Shown here: positions 16,983 to 26,672 of the stretch, in pieces
Position numbering within the stretch: the first letter of the stretch is position 1
Layout of the letters: the number at the start of each line of letters is the position of its first letter
Origin: Actinomycetota bacterium
GTDB lineage: Bacteria; Actinomycetota; Acidimicrobiia; Acidimicrobiales; Ilumatobacteraceae
NCBI GenBank assembly: GCA_016871355.1
Contig: VFZC01000006.1
Location: 1-64,000 of the forward strand
DNA length: 64,000 bases
Reading direction: 5' to 3'
The notes under the pieces: generated by a model
Databases searched by the model: none
Seen by the model: the letters and a program-made list of their open reading frames with translations, nothing else
Told to the model about the DNA's origin: nothing
Position numbers and translations under genes: made by a program

Positions 16983-17645
16983 TCAATCGTACGAGAGCGG
17001 GGGTCCGTCGAAACGATCGACCGTGGCGACCACGGGTGAACGCTTCAACCGGGTGGGTCGCCGCTCGGGATGACCAAGGAAGATCACGGCGGCCAAGGCG
17101 TGATCGGCCGGTAATCCGAGGATCGGACCGGTGATCGGCTCGACACGCGTCGCGAAGGTGGTGATCACGCCGCCGAGGTCGTGCTCACGGGCGGCCAACA
17201 AGATGCTCCAGCAGAACGGATAGATGGAAGCGCCGCCGGCCACGGCCGGGCGGTCGAGGTCCTTGTCCATCATCGCGATGCGTGACAGGTCGGCCGCCAC
17301 GGCCAGCACCACGGGAATGGATTCGATGTTGGTGAGCAGCGGGTTGGGCGCGTGCGGCGGTCGATCGGTGGGCGGTGTGTAACCCGCTGGTGGTACGGCC
17401 GTGAATGGAGTGTGGCCGGCCGCGGTGGCCACCATGTAGTCGTTCCAGACCGGTTGCATGGCGTCGGCGAGTGAGCGACGCACCGCGTGATCTTTCACCA
17501 CTGCGATGCGCCACGGCTGGCGGTTGCCGCCGCTCGGCGCGAAACGAGCGTCATCGAGAACGGCCGCGATCGTCTCGTCGGAGACGGGGCGATCGGTGAA
17601 GGCGCGAATGGCCGCGGTCGACCGCAGTGCTTCGCGCAGATTCAT
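16983..17645 (-). CDS. Nitroreductase-family flavoprotein
   Basis: From ATG at 17645 the protein is 220 residues, usual for the family. Signatures are the N-terminal LREALRSTAAIRAFTDRPVSDETIAAVLDDARFAPSGGNRQPWR split between residues 3-47, with the FMN phosphate-binding Arg and SGGNRQPWR, and later AAREHDLGGVITTF and LPADHALAAVIFLGHP. Such FMN enzymes reduce nitro groups, quinones or enones with NAD(P)H. The ATG shares its A with the TGA stop of acn (TGATG), so translation is coupled to aconitase. The longer ORF-track start lies inside acn and is not supported. Confidence 0.9.
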   Translation of the reverse strand: MNLREALRSTAAIRAFTDRPVSDETIAAVLDDARFAPSGGNRQPWRIAVVKDHAVRRSLADAMQPVWNDYMVATAAGHTPFTAVPPAGYTPPTDRPPHAPNPLLTNIESIPVVLAVAADLSRIAMMDKDLDRPAVAGGASIYPFCWSILLAAREHDLGGVITTFATRVEPITGPILGLPADHALAAVIFLGHPERRPTRLKRSPVVATVDRFDGPPLSYD

Positions 17646-19912
17646 CAGCGGCTTCCGGCTACCTTCGCGCGAACGATGTTGAGGGCCGAACCGGCCTTGA
17701 ACCACTCGACTTGTTCGTCACTGAACGTGTGGAGCGCCTCGAAGTCGACGATCGAGCCATCGGGCTTGACGATCTGACACTTCACGTTCCGGCCCGGCAC
17801 CGGCGGAAGGTTCAACACGTTGATGCGGTCGTCCTCGCCGATGAGTTCGTACGTGTTCGGATCGGCGAAGGTGAGCGGCAGGAGCCCCTGCTTCTTCACG
17901 TTGGTCTCGTGGATTCGCGCGAACGAACGAGCGAAGATCACCACACCACCGCGGAAGCGCGGTTCCATGGCCGCGTGTTCGCGCGACGAACCCTCGCCGT
18001 AGTTGCGATCACCGATCGCGCACCACTGAATGCCGGCCTGGCTGTAACGCTTGGCGATGTCGGGGTACGAGCGAGTGCCGCCGTCGGTGATGTCCTTGCC
18101 TTCGCCGACCGCACCCGAGAACGCATTGACCGCGCCGATGAACAAGTTGCCCGAGATGTTCTCGAGGTGACCGCGGTAGGTGAGCCATTTGCCGGCGGCC
18201 GAGATGTGGTCGGTGGTGCACTTGCCCTGCGCCTTCATGAGCACCGGGAGGCCCAGATAGTCCTGACCGTTCCAGGCCGGGAACGGCTCGAGCAACTGCA
18301 AACGATCGCTGGTGGGGCTCACGGCGACCGTGACACCCGAGCCATCGGCCGGCGGAGCGGTGAACGTGTTCGAGCCCGGGTCGTAACCGCGGTTGGGCAG
18401 CACTTCGCCCACCGGCGGGTCGAGCCTCACGTGCGTGCCGTCGGGTGCCGTGATGGTGTCGACCGTCGGATCGAAGTCGAGGCGGCCGGCCAAGGCGATG
18501 GCCATCACGGTGTCGGGAGACGTGACGAAGCTCAGTGTGTTGGCCGAGCCGTCGTTGCGCTTGGGGAAGTTGCGATTGAACGAGTTGACGATGCTGTTGG
18601 GCTTGTCGGTGACCGCCTTGGCGCGCTCCCACTGGCCGATGCACGGGCCGCACGCGTTGGCGAGAACCGTGGCTCCAACCGCTTCGAGGTCGGCCATCAG
18701 GCCGTCACGCTCGATGGTCGCGCGGATCTGTTCGGAGCCTGGGCTGATGAGCAGTTCGCACTGTGCACGCAAACCCTTGGCCGCGGCCTGACGGGCGATC
18801 GACGCGGCGCGGGTGATGTCTTCGTACGACGAATTGGTGCACGAACCGATGAGCGCAGCCGACACGTCGAGCGGCCACTCGTTCTCGCGCGCGGCGTCGC
18901 CGACCGCCTTGCCGATCTTGTGTGCGCGGTCGGGGGAATGCGGACCGTTGATGAGCGGCTTGAGTTGATCGAGATCGATCTCGATGACCTGGTCGTAGTG
19001 CGCGCCGTCATCGGGACGCAGATCGACGGCCACCTCGTCGGCGGCATCGGCGATGTCTTCGCGACCGGTGGCCTTCAAGTACAGAGCCATGTTGTGGTCG
19101 TACGGGAACACCGAACAGGTGGCGCCGATCTCGGCACCCATGTTGCACACCGTGGCCTTGCCGGTGGCCGAGATGCTGTCGGCACCGGGTCCGAAGTATT
19201 CGACGATCGCGCCGGTGCCGCCTTCGACCGTGAGCACGCGCGCGACTTCGAGGATGATGTCCTTGGGTGACGACCATCCCGAGAGAGTTCCGGTGAGCTT
19301 GACACCGATGACCTTGGGCCACTTCACGTTGAAGGGGAAGCCGGTCATCACGTCGACCGCGTCGGCGCCGCCAACACCGATGGCGACCATGCCGAGTCCG
19401 CCGGCGTTGGGTGTGTGGCTGTCGGTGCCGATCATCATGCCGCCCGGGAAGGCGTAGTTCTCGAGCACGACTTGGTGGATGATTCCGCTACCCGGGCCCC
19501 AGAAACCGATGCCGTACTTGGCCGACACCGACTTCAAGAAGTCGTACACCTCGCGGTTGTCGTCGATCGCGACGCCGAGGTCGATCTTGGCGCCCACCTT
19601 GGCGAGGATGAGGTGATCGCAGTGCACGGTGCTCGGCACGAGTGTGCGCGGCAGGCCGGCCGTCATGAACTGCAACAGCGCCATCTGTGCAGTGGCGTCC
19701 TGCATCGCGACGCGATCGGGATTGAAGTCGGCGTAACTCGCACCGCGCTCCATCTCCTGCGTCTTCGGGTCGACGAGGTGGTTGATGAGAATCTTCTCGG
19801 CCAAGGTGAGCGGCCGTCCGAGGCGCTGGCGGCCGATGCCGACGCGCTCGGACAGCGAGGCGTACACGTTGTTGACGAGGTCGATGGGGGTCCCGGCAGT
19901 CACGGCGCTCAT
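17645..19912 (-). CDS. acn: Aconitate hydratase (mitochondrial-type)
   Basis: From ATG at 19912 the protein is 755 residues and catalyses citrate-isocitrate interconversion in the TCA cycle. The length and the N-terminus ([36 protein letters not shown]-type PSTVHCDHL) fit the mitochondrial-type aconitase rather than the 890-residue AcnA. The three [4Fe-4S] ligands are visible: one in [12 protein letters not shown] (about residue 355) and two in ACGPCIGQW (about 420). The C-terminal domain has [26 protein letters not shown] at 19912 was preferred to the upstream ATG at 19930, which would overlap the gntR promoter. It is the first gene of the acn-nitroreductase-LLM unit. Confidence 0.96.
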   Translation of the reverse strand: MSAVTAGTPIDLVNNVYASLSERVGIGRQRLGRPLTLAEKILINHLVDPKTQEMERGASYADFNPDRVAMQDATAQMALLQFMTAGLPRTLVPSTVHCDHLILAKVGAKIDLGVAIDDNREVYDFLKSVSAKYGIGFWGPGSGIIHQVVLENYAFPGGMMIGTDSHTPNAGGLGMVAIGVGGADAVDVMTGFPFNVKWPKVIGVKLTGTLSGWSSPKDIILEVARVLTVEGGTGAIVEYFGPGADSISATGKATVCNMGAEIGATCSVFPYDHNMALYLKATGREDIADAADEVAVDLRPDDGAHYDQVIEIDLDQLKPLINGPHSPDRAHKIGKAVGDAARENEWPLDVSAALIGSCTNSSYEDITRAASIARQAAAKGLRAQCELLISPGSEQIRATIERDGLMADLEAVGATVLANACGPCIGQWERAKAVTDKPNSIVNSFNRNFPKRNDGSANTLSFVTSPDTVMAIALAGRLDFDPTVDTITAPDGTHVRLDPPVGEVLPNRGYDPGSNTFTAPPADGSGVTVAVSPTSDRLQLLEPFPAWNGQDYLGLPVLMKAQGKCTTDHISAAGKWLTYRGHLENISGNLFIGAVNAFSGAVGEGKDITDGGTRSYPDIAKRYSQAGIQWCAIGDRNYGEGSSREHAAMEPRFRGGVVIFARSFARIHETNVKKQGLLPLTFADPNTYELIGEDDRINVLNLPPVPGRNVKCQIVKPDGSIVDFEALHTFSDEQVEWFKAGSALNIVRAKVAGSR

Positions 19913-19915
19913 AGG

Positions 19916-19932
19916 ACAAGTATGATACAAGT
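19916..19932. promoter_or_regulatory. Shared bidirectional -10 and ACAAGT-N5-ACAAGT repeat between acn and gntR
   Basis: Only 20 bases separate the two divergent start codons. TATGAT (19921-19926) lies six bases before the gntR GTG; its complement TATCAT (19927-19922) lies nine bases before the acn ATG, so both -10 hexamers use almost the same base pairs. ACAAGT occurs at 19916-19921 and 19927-19932 with an 11-base period, exactly as in the icd leader. A protein bound to these repeats would cover both -10 regions. Confidence 0.65.
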
Positions 19933-20664
19933 GTGCGGGAGATCAGGTATCGGACGATCGCCGACGAACTGCGTCGGCGCGTGGTCGACGGCACCTACGC
20001 GGCCGGTCGGCTGCTGCCCTCCGAGGCCGATCTGGGCCATGAATTCGACGCCAGTCGCGTGACGGTTCGGCGCGCCCTCGAGACCCTGCGCGACGAGAAC
20101 CTGTTGGACGCTCGACAGGGTTTCGGCTGGTTCGTGGCCGCGGCACCACTGCAGCAGAGTCTGGGCCGACTGGCCACCATCGAATCGCAACTGGCCGAAG
20201 GTGGCATTCATCCCGAACGACGGGTGCTCGAATTCGCGTTCGAGCGGGCCACGCGTCGCGTGAAGCAGATCCTCGGAACCGACAACGTGTTGCGGGTTCG
20301 CCGACTCAACTTGGCCGACGGCGAACCCTTCGCGTTGGTGACCGTGTGGTGTCGGGCCGATTTGGCGCAGAACCTGTCGCGAGCCGACGTCGAACGTTCG
20401 CCGTTCTACGAACTCTTGAACGTGCCGCTCAAAGGTGCGGTGCAGACGATCGGTGCCGATGCGGCATCCACCGACGATGCCGAACTGTTGCAGATTCCGC
20501 TGGGCTCGCCGGTGTTGCGTTGCTCGCGCACCACCACCGACACATCGGGTCGATCGGTTCTGTTGTCCGAGCACGTCTTCCCGGCTCACCGCACCGAGTT
20601 CGTGGTTGATCTCCCCCAGGCCGAACCCTCGATCGCACCATCGGGTCTGCGTCTGGTCGAGTGA
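19933..20664 (+). CDS. GntR-family (HutC-type) transcriptional regulator
   Basis: A 243-residue regulator. Residues 1-70 are a GntR winged helix ([23 protein letters not shown], then [26 protein letters not shown]). Residues about 85-240 are a UTRA ligand-binding domain, with [29 protein letters not shown] and [21 protein letters not shown]. The effector is probably a small carboxylate or sugar derivative, but this is not predictable. The GTG start is preceded at six bases by TATGAT, indicating a leaderless message. It is divergent from acn across 20 bases and is the obvious candidate for controlling acn and itself, and perhaps icd through the shared repeat. It converges with the AceE-like gene after 12 bases. 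Confidence 0.93.
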   Translation: MREIRYRTIADELRRRVVDGTYAAGRLLPSEADLGHEFDASRVTVRRALETLRDENLLDARQGFGWFVAAAPLQQSLGRLATIESQLAEGGIHPERRVLEFAFERATRRVKQILGTDNVLRVRRLNLADGEPFALVTVWCRADLAQNLSRADVERSPFYELLNVPLKGAVQTIGADAASTDDAELLQIPLGSPVLRCSRTTTDTSGRSVLLSEHVFPAHRTEFVVDLPQAEPSIAPSGLRLVE

Positions 20665-20676
20665 TCGAACGCTTGA

Positions 20677-23004
20677 TCAGGCGAGCGCCGACAGCGCCGC
20701 ATTGACGATCTGCGCCGGTTGCAGATCGAACAATCCGTACACATCGGCGATGGTGCCCGACTGCCCGAAGGCGTCGACGCCCACCGGGAACACTCGGGTA
20801 CCGAAGACTCCGCCCAACCAGGCCAAGTGGTGACTGGCGGCGTCGTGCACGGTCACGATCGGCAGTGAGCGTTCGTCGCTGCGAATGAGTTCGGCCAGGT
20901 GATGTTCGGTCGTCGCGCGACGAGCCGAACGCGCCGAGTCGCGCAATCCACCGCGCCACTCGCGATAGAGGCGATCGGAACTGGTGAGATCGAGAACGAC
21001 CGCTTCCACACCTTCGTCGGCTAACGACTCGGCGGCGCGCAACACTTCGGGCACGACCGGCCCACAGGTCGCGATCACCACATCGGCCGCGTGTCGCGGT
21101 TCGCGCAGGCGGTAGCCGCCGCGCAATACCTGACGACGCAATTCGTCGGCACCCAGACGCGCGCTCGCGTCGGCGAACGGTGATTGATCGATCGGACGGG
21201 TGGACAGACGCAGATACAGGCTGTCGCCGTCGACCTGGGCCAGACGCGCGAGACCGTCGCAGAGCAACCAGTCGAGCGCGGTCGCGTAGGCGGGTTCGGC
21301 GTAGGTGAGTCCGGGCAGTTCGAGGCCGATCGAGGGTGTGATCGAACTCTGGTGCGCGCCGCCCTCGGGTGCGAGTGTCACGCCGGCCGGTGTTCCGACC
21401 ACCACGAAACGCGCACCGTTGTAGAGCGCGTAGATGAGGGCGTCGAGCCCGCGGCACACGAACGGGTCGTACACGGTGCCGATGGGCAAGAGGTGTTGGC
21501 CGTGCAGATCGTGACCGAGCCCGAGCGCGTGCAGCATCAAGAACAGGTTCATCTCGCTGATGCCCAGTTCGATGTGGTGTCCGGCCGCCGTCTGCTTCCA
21601 GCGCAGGAGACGTCCTTCGCCGAGGAAGTCCTGCGGTTCGTCGGGATTGAACACGCCGGTCTTGTTGATCCAGCCGCCCAGGTTGGTGCTCACGCTCACG
21701 TCGGGCGAGGTGGTGATCATTCGTTCGAGCAGTTCGGGTGTTTCACCCAAGCGCACGAGCAGGCGCCCGAAGGTTTCCTGGGTGCTGGCCGTTTTGGTTG
21801 CGCCACCGCCCACTTCGTGCGGAATCGGCAAACGCGGTCGCTCGGCGAGCGGGCGATTGTTGAGTTCGCCACCCGTCGACGCACACATCCGACCTTCGGG
21901 CGAGTTCGGATCGAAGCGGTCCCATTCGATGGTCGCGTCGAGTCCGAGCGAACGGCGGAACTCGTCGATCTGCTCGCGGCTCAGCAGCGCGGCGTGGTTG
22001 AGTGGATCGCCGGCGATGGGCAAACCCCAACCTTTGACGGTGTAGGCGAACACGACACTGGGTCGATCGGTCACGGCATCGCAAGCGCGGAAACTCTCGA
22101 TCAGACACGAGAGGTCGTGGCCGCCGAGGTTCTGCACGAGCGGAGCGACTTCTCCATCGGTGTAGTCGGCCAGGAATCGTTCGACGGTCTGGTCGGCACC
22201 GACGAGGAAGCGTCGCCGGAGTTCGGCTCCGGTGAACTGGAAGAGCGACTGGTACTCCTCGTTCGACATCTGATCGATGTGCGCGCGCAACGCGTCGCCG
22301 CCGGGTCGAGCGAAAGCGGTCCGTAGTCGGTGGCCGTACTTGGCTTCGACCACGTGCCAGCCCGCACCGTCGAAGAACTCCATCAACTTCTTGATCTTCT
22401 GACCCGGGATCACGCGATCGAGGCTTTGACGATTGGTGTCGACGATCCAGGTGACGTTGCCGAGGCCTTGGAGTGCCGGATCCGTGATGGCTTCCCACAC
22501 GTTGCCCTCGTCGAGTTCGGCGTCACCGGCCAAGGCGATGAACCGGGCGCCGGTCGCACTGGTGGGACCGAAGCGCGATTCGACGTAACGCCGCGCGGCG
22601 GCGGCGAAGAGCGGCGCGACGACTCCGAGGCCCACCGAACCAGTGGAGAAGTCGGCGACGTCGGGGTCCTTCGTGCGACTCGGATACGCCTGCAGTCCAC
22701 CGATCTGACGCAGCCGCGTGAGGTACGAACGATCGAGTTCTCCGGTGAGGTACTTGATCGCGTGGTACACCGGCGACGAATGCGGTTTGACGGCCACTTT
22801 GTCTTCACCTGACAAGTGGGCGAACCACAGCGCGGTCATGATCGAGACCATCGACGCCGACGACGCTTGGTGGCCGCCGACCTTGATCTCGTCGGCCGGA
22901 CGATCGTGGTTGGCGTGGTCGATCATGCGCGTGGCCAGCCACAGAATGCGCCGTTGAACCGATTCGAGCGTCGTCAGATCGACGTCGTCTACGTGACCCC
23001 TCAC
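20677..23004 (-). CDS. AceE-like (homodimeric) pyruvate dehydrogenase E1 / transketolase-like enzyme
   Basis: A 775-residue thiamine-diphosphate enzyme. The ThDP motif GDAELDEGNVWEAIT with VTWIVDTNRQSLD about 30 residues on resembles the AceE form of the motif. HSSPVYHAIKYLTG, YPSRTKDPDVADFSTGSVGLG and FAYTVKGWGLPIAGDPLNH also match the homodimeric E1 family. At 775 residues it is shorter than E. coli AceE (887) and closer to the MdeB/2-oxobutyrate-dehydrogenase-like branch. The likely substrate is pyruvate or 2-oxobutyrate. No E2 or E3 gene is adjacent; the E2 at 59468 belongs to a different (heterotetrameric) E1 set. The start codon is GTG. Confidence 0.82.
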   Translation of the reverse strand: MRGHVDDVDLTTLESVQRRILWLATRMIDHANHDRPADEIKVGGHQASSASMVSIMTALWFAHLSGEDKVAVKPHSSPVYHAIKYLTGELDRSYLTRLRQIGGLQAYPSRTKDPDVADFSTGSVGLGVVAPLFAAAARRYVESRFGPTSATGARFIALAGDAELDEGNVWEAITDPALQGLGNVTWIVDTNRQSLDRVIPGQKIKKLMEFFDGAGWHVVEAKYGHRLRTAFARPGGDALRAHIDQMSNEEYQSLFQFTGAELRRRFLVGADQTVERFLADYTDGEVAPLVQNLGGHDLSCLIESFRACDAVTDRPSVVFAYTVKGWGLPIAGDPLNHAALLSREQIDEFRRSLGLDATIEWDRFDPNSPEGRMCASTGGELNNRPLAERPRLPIPHEVGGGATKTASTQETFGRLLVRLGETPELLERMITTSPDVSVSTNLGGWINKTGVFNPDEPQDFLGEGRLLRWKQTAAGHHIELGISEMNLFLMLHALGLGHDLHGQHLLPIGTVYDPFVCRGLDALIYALYNGARFVVVGTPAGVTLAPEGGAHQSSITPSIGLELPGLTYAEPAYATALDWLLCDGLARLAQVDGDSLYLRLSTRPIDQSPFADASARLGADELRRQVLRGGYRLREPRHAADVVIATCGPVVPEVLRAAESLADEGVEAVVLDLTSSDRLYREWRGGLRDSARSARRATTEHHLAELIRSDERSLPIVTVHDAASHHLAWLGGVFGTRVFPVGVDAFGQSGTIADVYGLFDLQPAQIVNAALSALA

Positions 23005-23059
23005 GTCACGAGTCTGTCACGGAGCGGGGTGCCTCGCGGTCGCTTCCAGCCCCGAGAAC

Positions 23060-23065
23060 TAGCCT
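23060..23065 (+). promoter_or_regulatory. Leaderless-type -10 hexamer for the second acyltransferase
   Basis: TAGCCT followed by nine bases and the ATG at 23075, predicting a leader of about three bases. Confidence 0.4.
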
Positions 23066-23074
23066 CGCCTCGGC

Positions 23075-25171
23075 ATGAATCAGCAGCAGTCGACGGTGCG
23101 GGCCGAGAGTGTGGTGTCCACTCGTCTTGAACACCTGCCCGGTCTGGACGGCTTGCGCGGCATCGCCGTGTTCATCGTTCTGCTGTATCACCACAGCATC
23201 ACGTGGATCACCGGTGGCGAACTCACGGTGTCGATGTTCTTCACGCTGTCGGGTTTTCTCATCACCCGACTCATGGTGGGCGAGTGGGGTCGCACCGGCA
23301 CCGTCTCGTTGACGAGCTTCTACGAGCGACGTGTGCGGCGACTCTTCCCGGCCTCGTTCGTGGTGCTGCTGGCCATCGCGGTTCTATGGACCGCGTTCCC
23401 CGGTTCGGGTCGACGCTTCGCCCCGTGGGAATGGTTGAGCGGACTCTTCTATTTCGAGAACGTGTACTTGCAGGCGGCCGGCAAGGACTACGGCGGATTG
23501 TTCGGTCTGGGCAATCCACTCCAGCACCTGTGGAGCCTGTCGCTCGAAGAGCAGGTGTACCTCGTGTTCCCGGTGCTGGTGCTCTTCATGATGAAGGCGC
23601 GTCACGATCGACGGGCGGTGTGGCGGCTCTTCGCGGTTCTGTCGTCGCTGGCGGCCGTGGGTTTCGCGCTCGGCGCCTACTACAGCGATCACCGGCCGCT
23701 CTGGAACGCGTTGCCGGGCCTCTCGGCACAGTGCGACGGTTCGTCGTGCGCGTACTACGCCACCGAGGTGCGGGTGGCCGAGTTCTTGTTGGGCGCGGCC
23801 TTCGCGGTGCTCTGGTCGGTGTGGAAGATGGCCCCGCGCATCATCGACACCTTGCGCAAGCCGGTGTTCGCGGCGGCGTCGTGGCCGCTCCTGGCCTTCG
23901 CCTATCTGGTGTGGTGGAAGGTCGGCTGGCGCAACGACTGGGCCGATCGCTTCTTCCCGTGGGCCGTGCTGGTGAACGGCCTCATCACTCTCGTTCTCAT
24001 CGCGTACTCCATCGCCAACGTGGGGATGTGCCGCTTCCTGTCGTGGCGGCCGATCGCTCTGGCCGGTCACACCACGTACACCATCTACTTGGTGCACTGG
24101 CCGGTCTTCTTGTGGTGGGAGTCGCTGCGACTCGACTTGTCGTTTCCGCGGTGGCGAGTTCCCGGCACCGATTGGGTGCTCGTCGACCGTTTCTGGTCGT
24201 TCTGCCTGAAGACCGCCATCACACTTCTGATCGTCACCGCGATCTATCGATTCATCGAAGATCCGGTGCGCCGCCGAGTGCGGTGGGTGGGTCGGCGCCT
24301 GTACGTGTGGTTGGCCGTGATCGCCTTGGTGGGTGTGGCGGTCGTGATCGGTGGCCGAGATCGACGCGCCGAGGCCGGCGATCTCTTGTCGAGCCTTGAC
24401 GAGTCGGCCCTGGCGTTGCAGCAAACGATCATCGCCGAACTCCCGGCGGTTCCCGACGACGCGCCGTCCGATTCGGCGGTCGATCCGTCGCTGCCGGCCC
24501 GCGTGCTCCTGGTGGGCGACTCGCAGAGTTGGGTGTTGTCGGCCGGTCTCGAGTCGTGGGCCGCGACCAACGGCGTGAACATGGTGCCGAGCCCGGGTGT
24601 CGGTTGCGGTATCGGCGAGAACACGCCCATCGAGTACCTCGGTGTCGAACAGGACGCGCGCAAGGGTTGCACCGAATGGCGTGACGCGTTGCCCCAGATC
24701 GTCGCCAAGTTCAAACCCAATCTGGTGGTGATCGTCGGAGGAACCGCCGACCTCTCGAATCGCCGCCTCCCGGGATCGGACGGGTGGTCGCACATCGGCG
24801 AGCCCGACTACGACGGGTGGCTCACCGAGCAGATGACGTCGTTCGTCGACGTGGTCGCGTCGACGGGAGCACGAGTCGTGTGGTTTTCGAGTCCGACGGT
24901 GCGCCCCCCGTACGTGGCTGGTGAAACCGGGGTGCCGCCGTTCGACGAATCCGATCGGGTGCGCGTCGATGCGTACAACGCTCTAATCGAGTCGATCGCC
25001 GCCGATGACGATCGGGTGGAGTTCGCCGATTTCGCGGCGGCCGTTCGTGCTCACCCGGGAGGCGAGTTCGAGCCCAAGATGCGACCCGATGGCGCGCACA
25101 TCGATCTGAAGTACGCACCCGAATTGGTCGACTGGATCGACGCCGCGATACGGACCGTTCATGGCAACTGA
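23075..25171 (+). CDS. Acyltransferase-3 (OafA/YrhL-like) with C-terminal SGNH domain
   Basis: A 698-residue membrane protein of the same architecture as the one at 6946. The acyltransferase-3 domain (about 18-440) opens with HLPGLDGLRGIAVFIVLLYHH and has SMFFTLSGFLITRLM, FYERRVRRLFPA and HLWSLSLEEQVYLVFPVL. A linker of about 40 residues leads to an SGNH domain with VGDSQSW near residue 480 and the catalytic pair DGAH near 670. It should acylate a cell-surface glycan or glycolipid. It overlaps the next gene by 11 bases, so it is probably translated together with a GT-C-like membrane protein, consistent with envelope-glycan assembly. Confidence 0.9.
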   Translation: MNQQQSTVRAESVVSTRLEHLPGLDGLRGIAVFIVLLYHHSITWITGGELTVSMFFTLSGFLITRLMVGEWGRTGTVSLTSFYERRVRRLFPASFVVLLAIAVLWTAFPGSGRRFAPWEWLSGLFYFENVYLQAAGKDYGGLFGLGNPLQHLWSLSLEEQVYLVFPVLVLFMMKARHDRRAVWRLFAVLSSLAAVGFALGAYYSDHRPLWNALPGLSAQCDGSSCAYYATEVRVAEFLLGAAFAVLWSVWKMAPRIIDTLRKPVFAAASWPLLAFAYLVWWKVGWRNDWADRFFPWAVLVNGLITLVLIAYSIANVGMCRFLSWRPIALAGHTTYTIYLVHWPVFLWWESLRLDLSFPRWRVPGTDWVLVDRFWSFCLKTAITLLIVTAIYRFIEDPVRRRVRWVGRRLYVWLAVIALVGVAVVIGGRDRRAEAGDLLSSLDESALALQQTIIAELPAVPDDAPSDSAVDPSLPARVLLVGDSQSWVLSAGLESWAATNGVNMVPSPGVGCGIGENTPIEYLGVEQDARKGCTEWRDALPQIVAKFKPNLVVIVGGTADLSNRRLPGSDGWSHIGEPDYDGWLTEQMTSFVDVVASTGARVVWFSSPTVRPPYVAGETGVPPFDESDRVRVDAYNALIESIAADDDRVEFADFAAAVRAHPGGEFEPKMRPDGAHIDLKYAPELVDWIDAAIRTVHGN

Positions 25172-26672
25172 TCGCATCGCGACGTCGGCCCGCCGGTGGT
25201 GGAGTGCGTCGGCGGCCGTGCCGGCTGCCCTCACCTGGCTGGTGGGTTATCTCGTGGTCGCTCTCACCGGCGTGGCGTTCAGCACCGCGTATCTCGGATT
25301 CGGCTGGCAACTCACACCGTGGGACGTGTTGTCGAACGATCCGTTGCGCAGTGCCTGGAACCTGCACGTGCAGCCACCGTTGTGGAATCTCGTTCTCGGC
25401 GTGCCGGCCTGGTTGTCGCCGTGGAGTGATGCGATCACGTTGCAGATCGTGATGCTCGTGATCGGGCTGGCGATGGTCGCGCTGGCCGCGCGATTGGCCG
25501 AGATTCTTGGCGCCGGACGTCGGGCCGCGTGGATCATCGCGGTGGCGGCCACGCTGCACCCCGAAGTGTTGAAGGGTGCCTTCGAACCCAATTACGAACT
25601 CGCGGTGGCCGCGCTGCTGCTCGGAGTTCTGGTCGCGCTGGCCAGCGCACTCAAAGCGGGCACCACGTCGAATCCGGCCCGCCGCATCGGGTGGCTGGCC
25701 GCGGTGCTGACCGTTCTGGTGATGACGCGCAGTCTCTATCACCCGCTGTTCGCCGCGATCGTCCTGGGGGCGATCCTGTGGCGATTCCGTTCGGTCCTCG
25801 TGCGCAGGCAGTTGTTGCTGATCGCACTGGTTCCGGTCATCGTCGTCGGCGGCTGGATCGTGAAGAACCAGATCATGTTCGGAACGCCGAACTTGTCGAG
25901 TTGGTTCGGCATGAACCTCCAGCGCGCGGTGATCCCGGTGCTCGATCGTGACGACCTCGAATCGATGTACGAACGCGGCGAGGTGTCGGACATCGCGATG
26001 GTCGGACCATTCGGTGCCTACGACCTCTACGCCCCGTACGTCGAGCCCTGTGAGCCGGAGCACTCGTTCCGATCGCTGGCCGAACCCACGCGCCGAACCG
26101 ATGCCGCCAGCCCGAACTTCAACTACGAGTGCTACATCCCCGTGTTCGAACGAGCGGGTCGCGACGCGTGGGCCGTCATTCGTGCGCATCCGGATGCGTG
26201 GTGGGAAGGTCGGATGTGGTCGTTGCGAACGACCATCGCGGTGGCCACGTTGCCGAGTGAATCCGATTCGGTCGTGATGCGTGTGCTCGACGACGTGTAC
26301 TCGGTGGCCCGCATCGACTATCGCGGTGTGCTGTCGACCGAGGGATGGGGAACCCCCATCTACGGATCGCTCGCCGCGCCGGCCGACTTCTCGGTGACTC
26401 TCGCGTTCGCGTACATCGGCATCGGTCTCTGGGGACTCGTCTTGCTCGTGACGTGGTTGCGACGCCGTCGCCTCGGGGAGATCGACCTGGTGAATCTGAC
26501 CGGATCGTTCATCGTCGTGTTCACGGTTCTGGTGGGCGCGGTGGCCGAGTTGGGTGAGCAATCACGTTTCCGAACCGTGCTCGATCCGATCGCCACGGTG
26601 ATGATCGCGACGGCCATGACCCGGCTCGTGTCGGTTCGTCGTCAGTCGCAGGCGATCGCGCCGGGCGAGTAG
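25161..26672 (+). CDS. Polytopic membrane protein, GT-C glycosyltransferase-like
   Basis: A 503-residue protein with about ten hydrophobic helices. An extracytoplasmic-type loop follows the first helix and contains LTPWDVLSNDPLRSAWNLHVQPPLWN; acidic residues at this place and a PPLxN-type motif are typical of GT-C (ArnT/PMT-like) glycosyltransferases that use lipid-linked sugars. Further support is LHPEVLKGAFEPNYELAVAALLLG, resembling the family's helix 3-4 region. No exact subfamily was recognised, so the function is an inference. It follows the acyltransferase with an 11-base overlap and converges on another GT-C-like gene with a 31-base overlap of the coding ends. Confidence 0.6.
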   Translation: MATDRIATSARRWWSASAAVPAALTWLVGYLVVALTGVAFSTAYLGFGWQLTPWDVLSNDPLRSAWNLHVQPPLWNLVLGVPAWLSPWSDAITLQIVMLVIGLAMVALAARLAEILGAGRRAAWIIAVAATLHPEVLKGAFEPNYELAVAALLLGVLVALASALKAGTTSNPARRIGWLAAVLTVLVMTRSLYHPLFAAIVLGAILWRFRSVLVRRQLLLIALVPVIVVGGWIVKNQIMFGTPNLSSWFGMNLQRAVIPVLDRDDLESMYERGEVSDIAMVGPFGAYDLYAPYVEPCEPEHSFRSLAEPTRRTDAASPNFNYECYIPVFERAGRDAWAVIRAHPDAWWEGRMWSLRTTIAVATLPSESDSVVMRVLDDVYSVARIDYRGVLSTEGWGTPIYGSLAAPADFSVTLAFAYIGIGLWGLVLLVTWLRRRRLGEIDLVNLTGSFIVVFTVLVGAVAELGEQSRFRTVLDPIATVMIATAMTRLVSVRRQSQAIAPGE

